DNA of 64,000 bases from Methylophaga sp. UBA3192 (GTDB lineage: Bacteria > Pseudomonadota > Gammaproteobacteria > Nitrosococcales > Methylophagaceae), in assembly GCA_002363955.1 (NCBI GenBank), contig DEXE01000003.1:302929-366928 (forward strand), given 5' to 3'. The position numbers were made by a program, and so were the translations under genes. Positions 35,580-44,340 of this stretch are shown piece by piece. Within the stretch, counting starts at the first letter, position 1. Each line of letters opens with the position of its first letter. The notes beneath the pieces were generated by a model. That model searched no databases. It saw only the letters and a program-made list of their open reading frames with translations, and was not told the origin of the DNA.

Positions 35580-37066
35580 GCGTTCACCTTTTTCAATGTC
35601 GTCATGAGATGCATCGCAATAGCATAGAGCATGACCGTTATGATTGGAAAGATAGAAGCAAAGGCTATCAAGCCAAAGCCATCCATCAGAATATTGCGGC
35701 CTTCGATATGTGTTGCCAGACCGATACCCAGTGCCGTCACCAAGGGCACGGTTACTTCGGAGGTTGTCACACCACCAAGATCATATGCCAGCGGCACAAT
35801 ATATTTGGGTGCAATCAGGGTGAGCACGATGACGATTAAGTATCCGCCAATAATGTAATGATGGATCGAGTCGCCCGCGATAATACGATGTACGCCGATA
35901 GTGATGCCAACCGCCACCCCTATAGCCACTAATATTCGAATGACATTGCCATTTATTCTGCCGGAAGCCGCTTCCTCAGCCTGTTGACCGATAGCAATCA
36001 AGGCGGGTTCCGCCATGGTTGTGGCAAAACCTATGGCAAAAGCAAACAGATAGACATAGACAATGTGCTGATTTTTTATCAGCTGTTCAGCCATGCTGCT
36101 GCCGATGGGAAACAAACCCATTTTCAAACCGACCACAAATGCATATAAACCAAATAACACCATAGCAAAGCCTAAAACCACTTTACGTGGGTTAGTTAAC
36201 GGGCGTTTTAACACCAGATACTGGAAAAACAGGATAGTGATGATGATAGGCAAGACATCGCCCACCATGCCCAGTAAATCCATCAGCATGGTCATCGGAC
36301 CGGAGATAGCCTCTTGCTGAGCCGTGTCTATACTGAGCTCTGCTGCCGGAGCAGTTTCAGCCCCACTGAACACGACAATCCCATACAGCTGCACCGTTAT
36401 CATCGGTACCATCACTGCCATTGCTACAATGCCAAAACCGTCAATAAGTGGATTACGCCCACGAATGGATGAGGCTAAACCAATACCTAAAGCCGCTATT
36501 AATGGCACTGTCACAATATTGGTGGTCACACCGCCAGAATCATAAGCCAGACCCACAATTTCAGCCGGAGTAAAAAAGGTTATGGTTACAACAAGCAGAT
36601 AGCCAATGATCATGAACCAGTGCAGCGGATAACCAAATAAAATCCGAAATACCCCAAGCGCAACCACAAAGCCCACCGATATGGCCACAAGAAAACGTAG
36701 AATCAGCGCGTCAATTCGACCTTCACTGATTTCCTCGGCCTGTTCGGCTACGGCAATTAATGCCGGTTCGGCAATGACAGCAGAAAAGCCCAGAGCAAAA
36801 CCAAATGACAATAAAATCCACAAGGAACCACGTTTGGTAAATTGATTGGAAAGGCTTTTGCCGACCGGGAAAATACTGAGCTCAAGACCCCGCAGGAACA
36901 ATGCGACGCCAATAGCCACGATAAACAACCCGATACTGATGCTCAGGGTGTCATCAGGAATACTCTGTAAGATAAAGGTTTGAAAAATAACCACTACAAT
37001 CACGATGGGCAGCAGGTTTTTCATTGCATGCATAAATGCATCTGAAAATGCTTTCAGTTGATTCAC
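35576..37066 (-). CDS. DUF1538 duplicated membrane protein
   Basis: A 496-residue protein with about twelve membrane segments made of two homologous halves. Half one (about 40-235) and half two (about 290-490) share 'FP(V/I)G', 'AEPALIA', 'QAEE', 'LAYDxGGVTT' and 'VPLxxALGIGLA' motifs, and each ends in 'DGFG'. This internally duplicated architecture with conserved acidic and glycine motifs in membrane segments strongly resembles a secondary transporter or channel, although DUF1538 proteins have no characterised substrate known to me. It is the first gene of an operon with PII-like and CBS proteins, which suggests allosteric control. Confidence 0.85.
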   Translation of the reverse strand: MNQLKAFSDAFMHAMKNLLPIVIVVVIFQTFILQSIPDDTLSISIGLFIVAIGVALFLRGLELSIFPVGKSLSNQFTKRGSLWILLSFGFALGFSAVIAEPALIAVAEQAEEISEGRIDALILRFLVAISVGFVVALGVFRILFGYPLHWFMIIGYLLVVTITFFTPAEIVGLAYDSGGVTTNIVTVPLIAALGIGLASSIRGRNPLIDGFGIVAMAVMVPMITVQLYGIVVFSGAETAPAAELSIDTAQQEAISGPMTMLMDLLGMVGDVLPIIITILFFQYLVLKRPLTNPRKVVLGFAMVLFGLYAFVVGLKMGLFPIGSSMAEQLIKNQHIVYVYLFAFAIGFATTMAEPALIAIGQQAEEAASGRINGNVIRILVAIGVAVGITIGVHRIIAGDSIHHYIIGGYLIVIVLTLIAPKYIVPLAYDLGGVTTSEVTVPLVTALGIGLATHIEGRNILMDGFGLIAFASIFPIITVMLYAIAMHLMTTLKKVNA

Positions 37067-37132
37067 TGCATCCTCTTACGTTGTAGTATGGAATTGATTG
37101 TAAAGACTGTTATTCAGCGCCACAAGCTGATC

Positions 37133-38206
37133 TCACGCCTCAGCACTGACCTTTACCTGATTGCGTCCGGACAGTTTGGCGCCATACACAGCCTGATCTG
37201 CAGATTGCAATAAGCGTTTTACGGTCATATTACTGCCAGGTTCCAGAGTTGATACACCCACTGACAAGGTGACGCGTAATGTTTTCCCTGAATTAGCAGT
37301 AAAATGCGTTTCAGCAACTGTTTTCCGCATCCGTTCGGCAATATCTGCTGCGACCACACCACTGGCATCCGCCAGTAATACAACAAATTCCTCACCACCG
37401 TAGCGAGCCAGCACATCACCCTGGCGCAGGCTGTCATTAAGCAGCTGGGCGACATGCTTAAGCACTTGATCGCCAGTTTGATGTCCATGACTATCGTTTA
37501 TGCGTTTGAAATAATCCAGATCAACAAATAAACAGGACAAAGCAGTTTTGTTACGAATAGCCCGACTGAACTCTTCCACGATGCGCTGATCAAAAAAACG
37601 ACGATTATTCACGCCGGTCAGTGGATCACGCAGACCGACCAGTTTTACTTCTTCATGCAAACGCGCATTTTCGATACAGGCTGATACCACGGCAGCCAGA
37701 TGTTGCAGAAACTGTGTGCCGATATTGGATTGAAATCGATTGGGATTGCGGCTGCCTAAATTCAGACTGCCAATTAACTGATTCTGACGTATCAGGGGGA
37801 GCAGGGCAACTGATCCCAATTCACTATGTGAGGGAAACAGTTGCTGATGTTGATGAGGTGAAAAGCTGGTCAGACGTGGAATGCGCCGTAAACTGAAGAA
37901 CTGTTCCAGACGTTGAACGGATTCGGTAAATAACAAATGGTTTTGCCATTGCTGTATTTCTGGCACTGACTCCAGCAAACGTTGGAATTCATATTCCGGA
38001 TCATGCAACATCAGCGTGACGGTCGTCAGTTGAAAGCGATGTTTATGTTCTTCGAGGATCAATTTCAGTAACGGCTCCAGGCCGCTGCTATTCAGCAAGC
38101 TTAATTCATATTGCTGAAAGTTGAGCTGTTTCCGCTCATTGCTTTTGGCAATACGGAGCAGATCATCCAATCGATCTTGAAGCGTCGTCACGTCTTTTTG
38201 AGGCAT
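37133..38206 (-). CDS. Cytoplasmic diguanylate cyclase (GAF-like + GGDEF)
   Basis: A 357-residue protein. An N-terminal helical/GAF-like sensor (about 1-180, resembling DUF484) contains 'SVALLPLIRQNQLIGSLNLGS'. The GGDEF domain (about 190-357) begins with 'LRDPLTGVNNRRFFDQRI'. Its catalytic motif is Y-G-G-E-E-F near residue 268, and the RxxD inhibitory site is intact (R-Q-G-D five residues before). It therefore should make cyclic-di-GMP and be feedback-inhibited. I chose ATG 38206 because a longer frame to 38269 overlaps comF. The two genes are on the same strand. Confidence 0.9.
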   Translation of the reverse strand: MPQKDVTTLQDRLDDLLRIAKSNERKQLNFQQYELSLLNSSGLEPLLKLILEEHKHRFQLTTVTLMLHDPEYEFQRLLESVPEIQQWQNHLLFTESVQRLEQFFSLRRIPRLTSFSPHQHQQLFPSHSELGSVALLPLIRQNQLIGSLNLGSRNPNRFQSNIGTQFLQHLAAVVSACIENARLHEEVKLVGLRDPLTGVNNRRFFDQRIVEEFSRAIRNKTALSCLFVDLDYFKRINDSHGHQTGDQVLKHVAQLLNDSLRQGDVLARYGGEEFVVLLADASGVVAADIAERMRKTVAETHFTANSGKTLRVTLSVGVSTLEPGSNMTVKRLLQSADQAVYGAKLSGRNQVKVSAEA

Positions 38207-38243
38207 GCAACAGCCTTGAGCACTGAAATGAGTGAGGTGAGAC

Positions 38244-38969
38244 CTAATAATGGCGTATTGCGCGGGCAATTGTCCATACTTCTACTGTCTCTATACCATT
38301 TTGCTGTAAACATCGGCTGGCTTCGGCGACCGTATGTCCCGTGGTATATACATCATCGACCAGTGCAACATGTTTGTAAGGCAATGCTTTAGCAACGGCA
38401 AAGGCCTGTTTTAGATTACGTTTGCGTTGTTTACCGCTCAGGCCGGATTGTGGACTAGTATTACGCTGGCGGATCAAACCGTGTTTATCGGTTGCTACAC
38501 CAAGTCTTCTCGACAGCGCAGCGGCCAGTTGAGCTGACTGGTTATAACCACGTTCGCGTAACCGACTGGGATGCAATGGGACAGGGATAAGTATTTCGGG
38601 CAATGGCTGGTGTCGTTGATGGATTTTATCTGCCAGCAGTCGGGCAAACAGCTGTGTAAATGCCAATTGCTGATGAAACTTAAAAGCAGCGATACAATGA
38701 TTAACTGGCGCTTCATAACGAAACAATGCAACAGTTGATTGCTGTGGTGGCGGTTGTTGCAAGCATTGGCCGCAAATTCCTGTTTCATTCAGCGGTATAG
38801 CACATTGCTGACAACACGTATCCAACCACGGCAACTCATCTGCACAGGCGCTGCAAAGCACATCATCTGGACTAAAGTCACCACAGAGGAAGCAGGGAAT
38901 CGGCAACAGTTTGCTGTATAATTCTGCCAAACGATGCGTCACTACAGCACGAAAGTTTCTGGCCATCAT
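38244..38969 (-). CDS. comF: ComF family phosphoribosyltransferase-like protein
   Basis: A 241-residue protein with a cysteine-rich N-terminus (several CxxC pairs: 'CFLC', 'CSAC', 'CCQQC', 'CGQC', residues about 24-67) that likely binds zinc, and a phosphoribosyltransferase domain with the PRPP loop 'VALVDDVYTTGHT' near residue 205. ComF proteins act in DNA uptake in some bacteria; in others the role is unclear. It is transcribed away from bioB and the likely bioB promoter lies in its 5' coding end, an unusually tight divergent arrangement. The true start may be up to about 20 residues later than 38969. Confidence 0.87.
   Translation of the reverse strand: MMARNFRAVVTHRLAELYSKLLPIPCFLCGDFSPDDVLCSACADELPWLDTCCQQCAIPLNETGICGQCLQQPPPQQSTVALFRYEAPVNHCIAAFKFHQQLAFTQLFARLLADKIHQRHQPLPEILIPVPLHPSRLRERGYNQSAQLAAALSRRLGVATDKHGLIRQRNTSPQSGLSGKQRKRNLKQAFAVAKALPYKHVALVDDVYTTGHTVAEASRCLQQNGIETVEVWTIARAIRHY
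38917..38922 (+). promoter_or_regulatory. Likely bioB promoter -10 element (TATAAT)
   Basis: A perfect TATAAT -10 hexamer faces bioB and lies 81 nt before the chosen start. No good TTGACA-like -35 is present at 16-18 nt. It lies within the beginning of the opposite-strand comF gene. No BirA-type operator resembling the E. coli bio operator is seen near it. Confidence 0.4.
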
Positions 38970-39002
38970 GTTATTAATCCATTAAATCTGATGAAGAAGC
39001 CC

Positions 39003-40016
39003 ATGACTGAAAATATAGCAGAAAAGACCGCGCCGCTCCGCCATGACTGGCAGCAGGCGGAAATTGAAGCCTTGTTTGATTTGCCATTTGCGGATCTGAT
39101 GTACCAAGCGCAAACCATTCACCGGCAGAATTTTGATGCCAATGCTGTACAAATCAGTACCTTGCTGAGTATCAAAACCGGTGGTTGTGCCGAAGATTGC
39201 GGTTACTGCCCGCAAAGTGCGCATCATCCATCGGCAGTGAAAGCCGAACCGTTAATGCCTCTGGATAAAGTGCTCGAATCTGCTGCGCAGGCCAAATCCA
39301 CCGGTGCCAGCCGTTTTTGTATGGGCGCTGCCTGGCGTAACCTGAAAGATCGCGATGTGGATCGTGTCGTCGCGATGATTGAAGGCGTTAAGGATATGGG
39401 GCTGGAAACCTGCGTCACGCTGGGTATGCTGGAAAATCACCAGGCCAAGCGTCTGAAAGATGCTGGTCTGGATTATTACAATCACAATCTGGATACCTCT
39501 CCGGAATTCTATGGTGAAATCATCTCAACGCGTACCTATCAGGATCGACTGGATACCTTAACTCATGTTCGTGAAGCGGGTATTCATGTCTGCAGTGGCG
39601 GCATTGTCGGTATGGGCGAAAGCCGTAAAGATCGGGCCGGTTTATTAATCAGCCTGGCCAATCTGCCGAGTCATCCTGAGAGCGTGCCAATCAATTTGTT
39701 GGTGCAAGTCGAAGGCACGCCACTGGATGGAATTAATAATCTGGACCCGTTTGAATTTGTCCGCACCATCGCAGTCGCGCGCATTATGATGCCGCAGTCG
39801 TTTGTCAGACTCTCTGCCGGTCGTGAAAACATGACCGATGAATTACAAGCAATGAGTTTCCTGGCCGGTGCCAACTCGATTTTCTATGGTGAAAAACTGC
39901 TGACTACAGACAATCCGGATACTGATCATGATCAACGTTTATTCAAACGTCTGGGGATCACACCATTACAAGTCGGCCAGCAGCAACAGGAAGATAAACA
40001 CTGTTCAGCTGCATAA
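39003..40016 (+). CDS. bioB: Biotin synthase
   Basis: A 337-residue radical SAM enzyme that inserts sulfur into dethiobiotin to give biotin. The 4Fe-4S motif is C62-x3-C66-x2-C69 in 'GGCAEDCGYCPQSAHH', and 'GASRFCMGAAWRN', 'YYNHNLDTSPEFY', 'CSGGIVGMGES' and 'SAGRENMTDE' are family motifs. The start at 39003 (MTENI...) gives the usual distance to 'RHDW'; 38991 and 38934 are alternatives that extend into the comF overlap. It is the first gene of the biotin locus bioB-F-H-C-D. Confidence 0.97.
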   Translation: MTENIAEKTAPLRHDWQQAEIEALFDLPFADLMYQAQTIHRQNFDANAVQISTLLSIKTGGCAEDCGYCPQSAHHPSAVKAEPLMPLDKVLESAAQAKSTGASRFCMGAAWRNLKDRDVDRVVAMIEGVKDMGLETCVTLGMLENHQAKRLKDAGLDYYNHNLDTSPEFYGEIISTRTYQDRLDTLTHVREAGIHVCSGGIVGMGESRKDRAGLLISLANLPSHPESVPINLLVQVEGTPLDGINNLDPFEFVRTIAVARIMMPQSFVRLSAGRENMTDELQAMSFLAGANSIFYGEKLLTTDNPDTDHDQRLFKRLGITPLQVGQQQQEDKHCSAA

Positions 40017-40036
40017 ACCTTTTCATAACTAATTGG

Positions 40037-40067
40037 ATGCTCTGTGTGGTCTTGCCGCACAGAGCAT
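40037..40067. terminator. Hairpin between bioB and bioF
   Basis: A strong stem, ATGCTCTGTG and CACAGAGCAT, extended by GG/CC pairs inside, forms a 13-bp hairpin 21 nt after the bioB stop. It is followed by TTCACTT, not a real T-run, so it may be an mRNA-stability or attenuation hairpin rather than a full terminator. Confidence 0.5.
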
Positions 40068-40128
40068 TTCACTTAAAGGCAATCGCCTTTTTAATTGCTT
40101 CACGTAGCTGATTTATCGAGGCGCTTTC

Positions 40129-41301
40129 GTGTCACAACTTCCCTGGCAATCACAACTTCAACAAGCGTTAAAAGAACGACAAGCTGCTGGTTTGTATCGT
40201 CGCTCGCGTTTGCGTGATGGTGAACAGGGTGTTGAGGTCGTATTGGATGGCCGTAAATTATTGTCGTTCAGCAGTAATGATTATCTAGGCCTGGCAGCAC
40301 ATCCGGCATTAAAAACCGCATTTGTCGAGGCATTGGATCGTGAAGGTGTTGGCAGTGGGGCTGCGCATTTACTCACCGGCCACAGTCGTTATCATCATCA
40401 GCTGGAACAGGCTCTGGCAGAATTTACCGGACAACAACGAGTTCTGCTGTTTTCGACCGGTTATATGGCCAATATCGGTGTGATTGATGGTTTGCTCGGT
40501 AAAACCGATGTTGTCGTCCAGGACAAGTTGAACCATGCATCGTTACTTGATGGGGGCCGTCTTTGCGACGCCCAGCAATTACGATATCCCCATGTGGATA
40601 TGGGCTTATTGCATCAACGACTGCATACTGCTGCCAACGCCCGAAATAAATTGATCGTCAGTGATGGTGTATTCAGTATGGACGGGGATATTGCCCCATT
40701 ACCGGAAATCATGGATTTAGCCGAACAGCATAAAGCGGGCGTAATAATTGATGATGCGCATGGACTTGGGGTGCTGGGTCAAAACGGTGGCGGTGTGATT
40801 GAGCAGTTTGGCTTAACACAGCACAAGCCGATATTGGTCGGCACCTTTGGCAAAGCCTTTGGCACAGCAGGGGCTTTTGTTGCCGCTGATGAAGTGGTGA
40901 TTGAGACTCTGGTGCAACAGGCTCGCAGTTTTATCTACACCACCGCGCAGCCACCGGCTATCGCTGCAGCGACATTGGCGAGTCTGAAACTGATTAAACA
41001 GGAAAGCTGGCGGCGCGATAAATTACAGCAGTTGATTCAACAGTTCCGTGACGGTGCAGCCCAATTAGGCTTGCCATTAATGCCCTCACAAACGGCAATT
41101 CAACCCCTGTTGATTGGTGACGATAAAACAGCACTTAAATTGGGACAGGATCTGGAACAGCAGGGCATCTTGGTAGGCATTATCCGACCACCGACCGTGC
41201 CGAAAAACACCGCCCGATTGCGTATCACGCTGTCTGCGGCCCATGATGTCTGGCATATTGAGCAATTACTGCTCGGTTTGGAGCGCAGCTATGTACATTA
41301 A
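40129..41301 (+). CDS. bioF: 8-amino-7-oxononanoate synthase
   Basis: A 390-residue PLP enzyme of the alpha-oxoamine synthase family. It condenses pimeloyl-ACP with alanine. 'LSFSSNDYLGLAAHP' and 'GSGAAHLLTGHSRYH' start the fold; the PLP lysine is in 'VGTFGKAFGTAGAF' (about residue 240), and 'DDAHGLGVLG' binds the cofactor. Translation starts at GTG 40129 with GAGG 8 nt upstream. It overlaps bioH by 11 nt. Confidence 0.96.
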   Translation: MSQLPWQSQLQQALKERQAAGLYRRSRLRDGEQGVEVVLDGRKLLSFSSNDYLGLAAHPALKTAFVEALDREGVGSGAAHLLTGHSRYHHQLEQALAEFTGQQRVLLFSTGYMANIGVIDGLLGKTDVVVQDKLNHASLLDGGRLCDAQQLRYPHVDMGLLHQRLHTAANARNKLIVSDGVFSMDGDIAPLPEIMDLAEQHKAGVIIDDAHGLGVLGQNGGGVIEQFGLTQHKPILVGTFGKAFGTAGAFVAADEVVIETLVQQARSFIYTTAQPPAIAAATLASLKLIKQESWRRDKLQQLIQQFRDGAAQLGLPLMPSQTAIQPLLIGDDKTALKLGQDLEQQGILVGIIRPPTVPKNTARLRITLSAAHDVWHIEQLLLGLERSYVH

Positions 41302-42049
41302 ACAGATGGGGCAGGGCCCAGATGTGGTAATGCTGCATGGCTGGAGTATGCATAGTGATGTCTGGCAGCCGCTTGCTGAAATACTGGCCCAGCAGTTCAC
41401 CTTGCATCTGATTGATTTACCGGGCCATGGACAGTCCGAATGGCAGGCTGATGCGTTGCAAATTGACAAAGTATTAACCCAACTTGCTGATAACGTCCCC
41501 CAAACGGCATATTGGTTGGGCTGGTCATTAGGTGGACAGCTGAGCCTGGCTTTTGCATCACGCTATCCACAACGTGTCACCAAATTAGTTTTGATGGCTG
41601 CCAATCCAAAATTTGTCACCGCTGACAATTGGAGTGAGGCAATGGATGCGGCAGTGTTTGCGGTATTTGCCGGACAGCTGAACCATGATCAACGCGAAAC
41701 GTTAAAACGCTTTGTGCTGCTTCAGGCGCGTGGTGCAAAAGGCAGCCGGGAAACCATTCAGCTACTGGCAGAAAAAACGGCTGATAATGTCGCACATCCT
41801 GAGGCTTTACAGGCTGGATTAGCGTTATTGGAAACGTTGGACTTACGTTCTGAGCTCGCGCAGTTACAGATACCGGTGAAATGTCTATTAGGGGATCGCG
41901 ACCAGTTGGTGCCGATAACGTTGGTTGAATCCTTGTCTGAATTAAATAAAACCATTTCAATTGATCGCATTGCCGGAGCAGGACACGCACCGTTTATCTC
42001 TCAACCTCAGTTATGTGCCGATAAAATCAATGAGTTTTTCAATGACTGA
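41291..42049 (+). CDS. bioH: Pimeloyl-ACP methyl ester carboxylesterase
   Basis: A 252-residue alpha/beta hydrolase. It removes the methyl group from pimeloyl-ACP methyl ester, ending the fatty-acid-pathway phase of pimelate synthesis. The oxyanion 'HGWSMHSDVW' and nucleophile 'GWSLGGQ' (Ser near residue 78) are typical, with 'GDRDQLVP' (acid Asp) and 'AGAGHAPF' (catalytic His). The ATG at 41291 lies inside the bioF end, which agrees with the BioH N-terminus 'MYIKQMGQGPDVVMLHGW'. It overlaps bioC by 8 nt. Confidence 0.95.
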   Translation: MYIKQMGQGPDVVMLHGWSMHSDVWQPLAEILAQQFTLHLIDLPGHGQSEWQADALQIDKVLTQLADNVPQTAYWLGWSLGGQLSLAFASRYPQRVTKLVLMAANPKFVTADNWSEAMDAAVFAVFAGQLNHDQRETLKRFVLLQARGAKGSRETIQLLAEKTADNVAHPEALQAGLALLETLDLRSELAQLQIPVKCLLGDRDQLVPITLVESLSELNKTISIDRIAGAGHAPFISQPQLCADKINEFFND

Positions 42050-42941
42050 GCAAGCCTTACGCCCGGAAAAAAATCGCGTAGCGCGAGCCTTTGGCAATGC
42101 GGCGAACAGTTATGATGATGTGGCGATTTTACAGCGTGATACGGCAGATGAAATGCTGGAACGTCTGGAACTGGTTAAAATCAAACCCCAGCATATTCTG
42201 GACTTGGGGACCGGCACCGGACGCAACCTGGCTTTACTGCAACATCGTTATCCTGACGCCCAACAAATAGCCGTGGATATTGCTCCCGCTATGCTCAAGC
42301 AGGCTAGACAACGTTATCGGCATGATCAAGGAGTGCGCCGCTGGCTACCTGGGCAAAAATCACCCCGCTTCATAACAGGCGATGCTGAGCAATTACCGTT
42401 AGCCGATAACAGCGTGGATTTGGTATATGCCAACCTGGCTTTGCAGTGGTGTGACTTAACCGCTGCGTTTACCGAGATACAAAGGGTATTGCGTCCAGGT
42501 GGTTTGTTAATGTTCAGTACGCTTGGGCCCGACACCTTGCAGGAACTTCGCCAAAGCTGGGCTGCGGTGGATGATTATCCACATATCAATGTGTTTCTGG
42601 ATATGCATGATGTGGCCGAAGCAATGTTTGCCGCCGGACTCAGTGCTCAGGTTTTGGACAGTGATCGACATAGTCTGTTGTATCCGAGTCTGATCAATAT
42701 GATGCGTGATTTACAGCAATTAGGTGCACGTAATGTTAATCAGGGGCGCCGCCGTGGCCTGACCGGTAAAAACACGCTGAAAAAAGTGACTGCTGCCAGT
42801 GAACAATTTCGGGTCAATGGTCAACTTCCAGCCACTTATGAAGTGATTTATGGACATGCCTGGGCGGGGGAGAATTCTCTGCCGATGACCGAAGATGGCT
42901 GTGTGGCAGTCAGTCTCGACCAATTGAGAAGCAAGCTCTGA
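42042..42941 (+). CDS. bioC: Malonyl-ACP O-methyltransferase
   Basis: A 299-residue SAM-dependent methyltransferase that methylates malonyl-ACP to prime pimelate synthesis. 'VARAFGNAANSYD' at the N-terminus and 'ILDLGTGTGRNLALL' (SAM motif I, residues about 52-66) are BioC hallmarks, with 'GDAEQLPLADNSVDLVYANLALQWC' and 'LRPGGLLMFSTLGPDTLQEL' further on. The start is set by ATGACTGA overlap with bioH. BioC acts first and BioH last in this branch, so their coupling makes sense. Confidence 0.96.
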   Translation: MTEQALRPEKNRVARAFGNAANSYDDVAILQRDTADEMLERLELVKIKPQHILDLGTGTGRNLALLQHRYPDAQQIAVDIAPAMLKQARQRYRHDQGVRRWLPGQKSPRFITGDAEQLPLADNSVDLVYANLALQWCDLTAAFTEIQRVLRPGGLLMFSTLGPDTLQELRQSWAAVDDYPHINVFLDMHDVAEAMFAAGLSAQVLDSDRHSLLYPSLINMMRDLQQLGARNVNQGRRRGLTGKNTLKKVTAASEQFRVNGQLPATYEVIYGHAWAGENSLPMTEDGCVAVSLDQLRSKL

Positions 42942-43597
42942 TGACTCAGCATATATTTGTTACCGGCACCGATACCGAAGTCGGCAAAACACGTATCAGT
43001 GTCGGACTGATCAAAGTCTTACAACAGCAAGGCCTCAGAGTTGCGGCAATGAAACCGGTGGCCAGCGGCTGTGAGTGGCGGGATGGGCAATTGCAAAATG
43101 AGGATGCACTGGCCTTAAGCCAGCAGGCAGATATCAAATTACCTTATTTGCAGGTCAATCCTTATGCCTTTGAACCTGCGATTGCCCCACATCTGGCAGC
43201 GAAACAGGTAGGGGAAACCATTTCACTGACTGTTCTTGAAAGCCAATTTGCCGAGATGCAGTTACAGGCAGATGCCGTCGTAGTCGAAGGAGCGGGGGGC
43301 TGGCTGGTGCCATTAAATGATCAGCAAACAATTGCCGATTTGGCGAAAGCATTGAAGTTACCTGTAGTGTTGGTGGTGGCGATAAAACTGGGCTGTATTA
43401 ACCATGCTCTGCTGACGGTTCAGGCGATTGCCGATTCGGGTCTGAAGCTGGTGGGGTGGGTAGCCAATGACTTTCTTGATGACTCGCAGTCAACCGCGAT
43501 TATCCAAAGTCTGAAGCAACGTATCGCGGCGCCCTGTCTGGGGATTGTGCCCAAGCTGGCTGAAGATGAAGATGCCAGCGTATATCTGAATTTATAA
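42941..43597 (+). CDS. bioD: Dethiobiotin synthetase
   Basis: A 218-residue P-loop enzyme that closes the ureido ring of dethiobiotin with CO2 and ATP. The P-loop is 'GTDTEVGKTRIS' (residues 7-18), followed by 'KPVASGC' and 'VEGAGGWLVPL' with the catalytic Lys/acid residues. Its ATG overlaps the bioC stop (TGATG). It ends the locus and converges with the GST gene, leaving 3 nt. bioA is not in this window, so DAPA aminotransferase must be encoded elsewhere. Confidence 0.96.
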   Translation: MTQHIFVTGTDTEVGKTRISVGLIKVLQQQGLRVAAMKPVASGCEWRDGQLQNEDALALSQQADIKLPYLQVNPYAFEPAIAPHLAAKQVGETISLTVLESQFAEMQLQADAVVVEGAGGWLVPLNDQQTIADLAKALKLPVVLVVAIKLGCINHALLTVQAIADSGLKLVGWVANDFLDDSQSTAIIQSLKQRIAAPCLGIVPKLAEDEDASVYLNL

Positions 43598-43600
43598 CGC

Positions 43601-44260
43601 TTATTGTTGCTGCATTACCGGGAAAACAGTGATTTCATCTCCTGTCTGCCATTGCGGATATTTATGCATCACTTGTTTGAACAAATCGGATTGTAAAAAT
43701 CCATTCAGCCAATTTTGCAGTTTCGGATAATCCGCTTCGACAAACCAGTCCCAATCCACCAAAGCAAACTGTCGGATAAATGGCAGGAGGGCATAATCCA
43801 CCAAGGTCAGCGAATCGGAGACTAAGCCCAGATGTTTTGTCAGACGCTGTTCCAGTTTATCCAGAAATTGCTCGCCTTGTTCGCGGTAAAACTGCTGATT
43901 ATGTTCGGGATAGCGGTCAGCGTATTTACAGCGGTCCAGCGCCTGTTTAAAGCTGACATCATTTTCTTCAATCAGGACAAACGTCTCCTTACGTTGCTGT
44001 TCATCCAGTGATTGCCAGATAGCATGATTTTCAGCCGCCCAAAGCATAATATCCAAACTCTCTTGCAAAACTTTGCCATTCGTCTGCACCAATACTGGAA
44101 CGGTGGCTTTTGGCGAGACTTCCAGCAGTTCAGCAGGTTTATCTTTCAATACTACTTCGCGTAATTCCACTTCATTACCCGCTATGGTAATAGCCAGTCG
44201 GGCCCGCATGGCATATGGGCAACGTCGGAAACTGTATAGAGTGGAGAGTTGGGTAGACAT
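43601..44260 (-). CDS. Glutathione S-transferase family protein
   Basis: A 219-residue protein with an N-terminal thioredoxin-like GST domain: 'TLYSFRRCPYAMRARLAI' (Cys in a CPY motif near residue 14, so it could be a Cys-GST), and 'KATVPVLVQTNGKVLQESLDIM' carrying the cis-Pro and glutathione-binding Glu-Ser. The C-terminal helical domain spans about 90-219. It probably conjugates or reduces with glutathione; the substrate is unknown. It converges with bioD. Confidence 0.9.
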   Translation of the reverse strand: MSTQLSTLYSFRRCPYAMRARLAITIAGNEVELREVVLKDKPAELLEVSPKATVPVLVQTNGKVLQESLDIMLWAAENHAIWQSLDEQQRKETFVLIEENDVSFKQALDRCKYADRYPEHNQQFYREQGEQFLDKLEQRLTKHLGLVSDSLTLVDYALLPFIRQFALVDWDWFVEADYPKLQNWLNGFLQSDLFKQVMHKYPQWQTGDEITVFPVMQQQ

Positions 44261-44340
44261 GAATCGCTCTCTGTTGATTTATCAGCCAATACGGCAGGAG
44301 GCTTATAAAGCAGAAGGTGTTACATGATGTTGTTATTCAG

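Noticed and set aside
38934..39002. Extended N-terminus of BioB starting at 38934
   Set aside because: It overlaps the divergent comF start and adds residues that are not found in BioB; 39003 gives the usual N-terminal distance.
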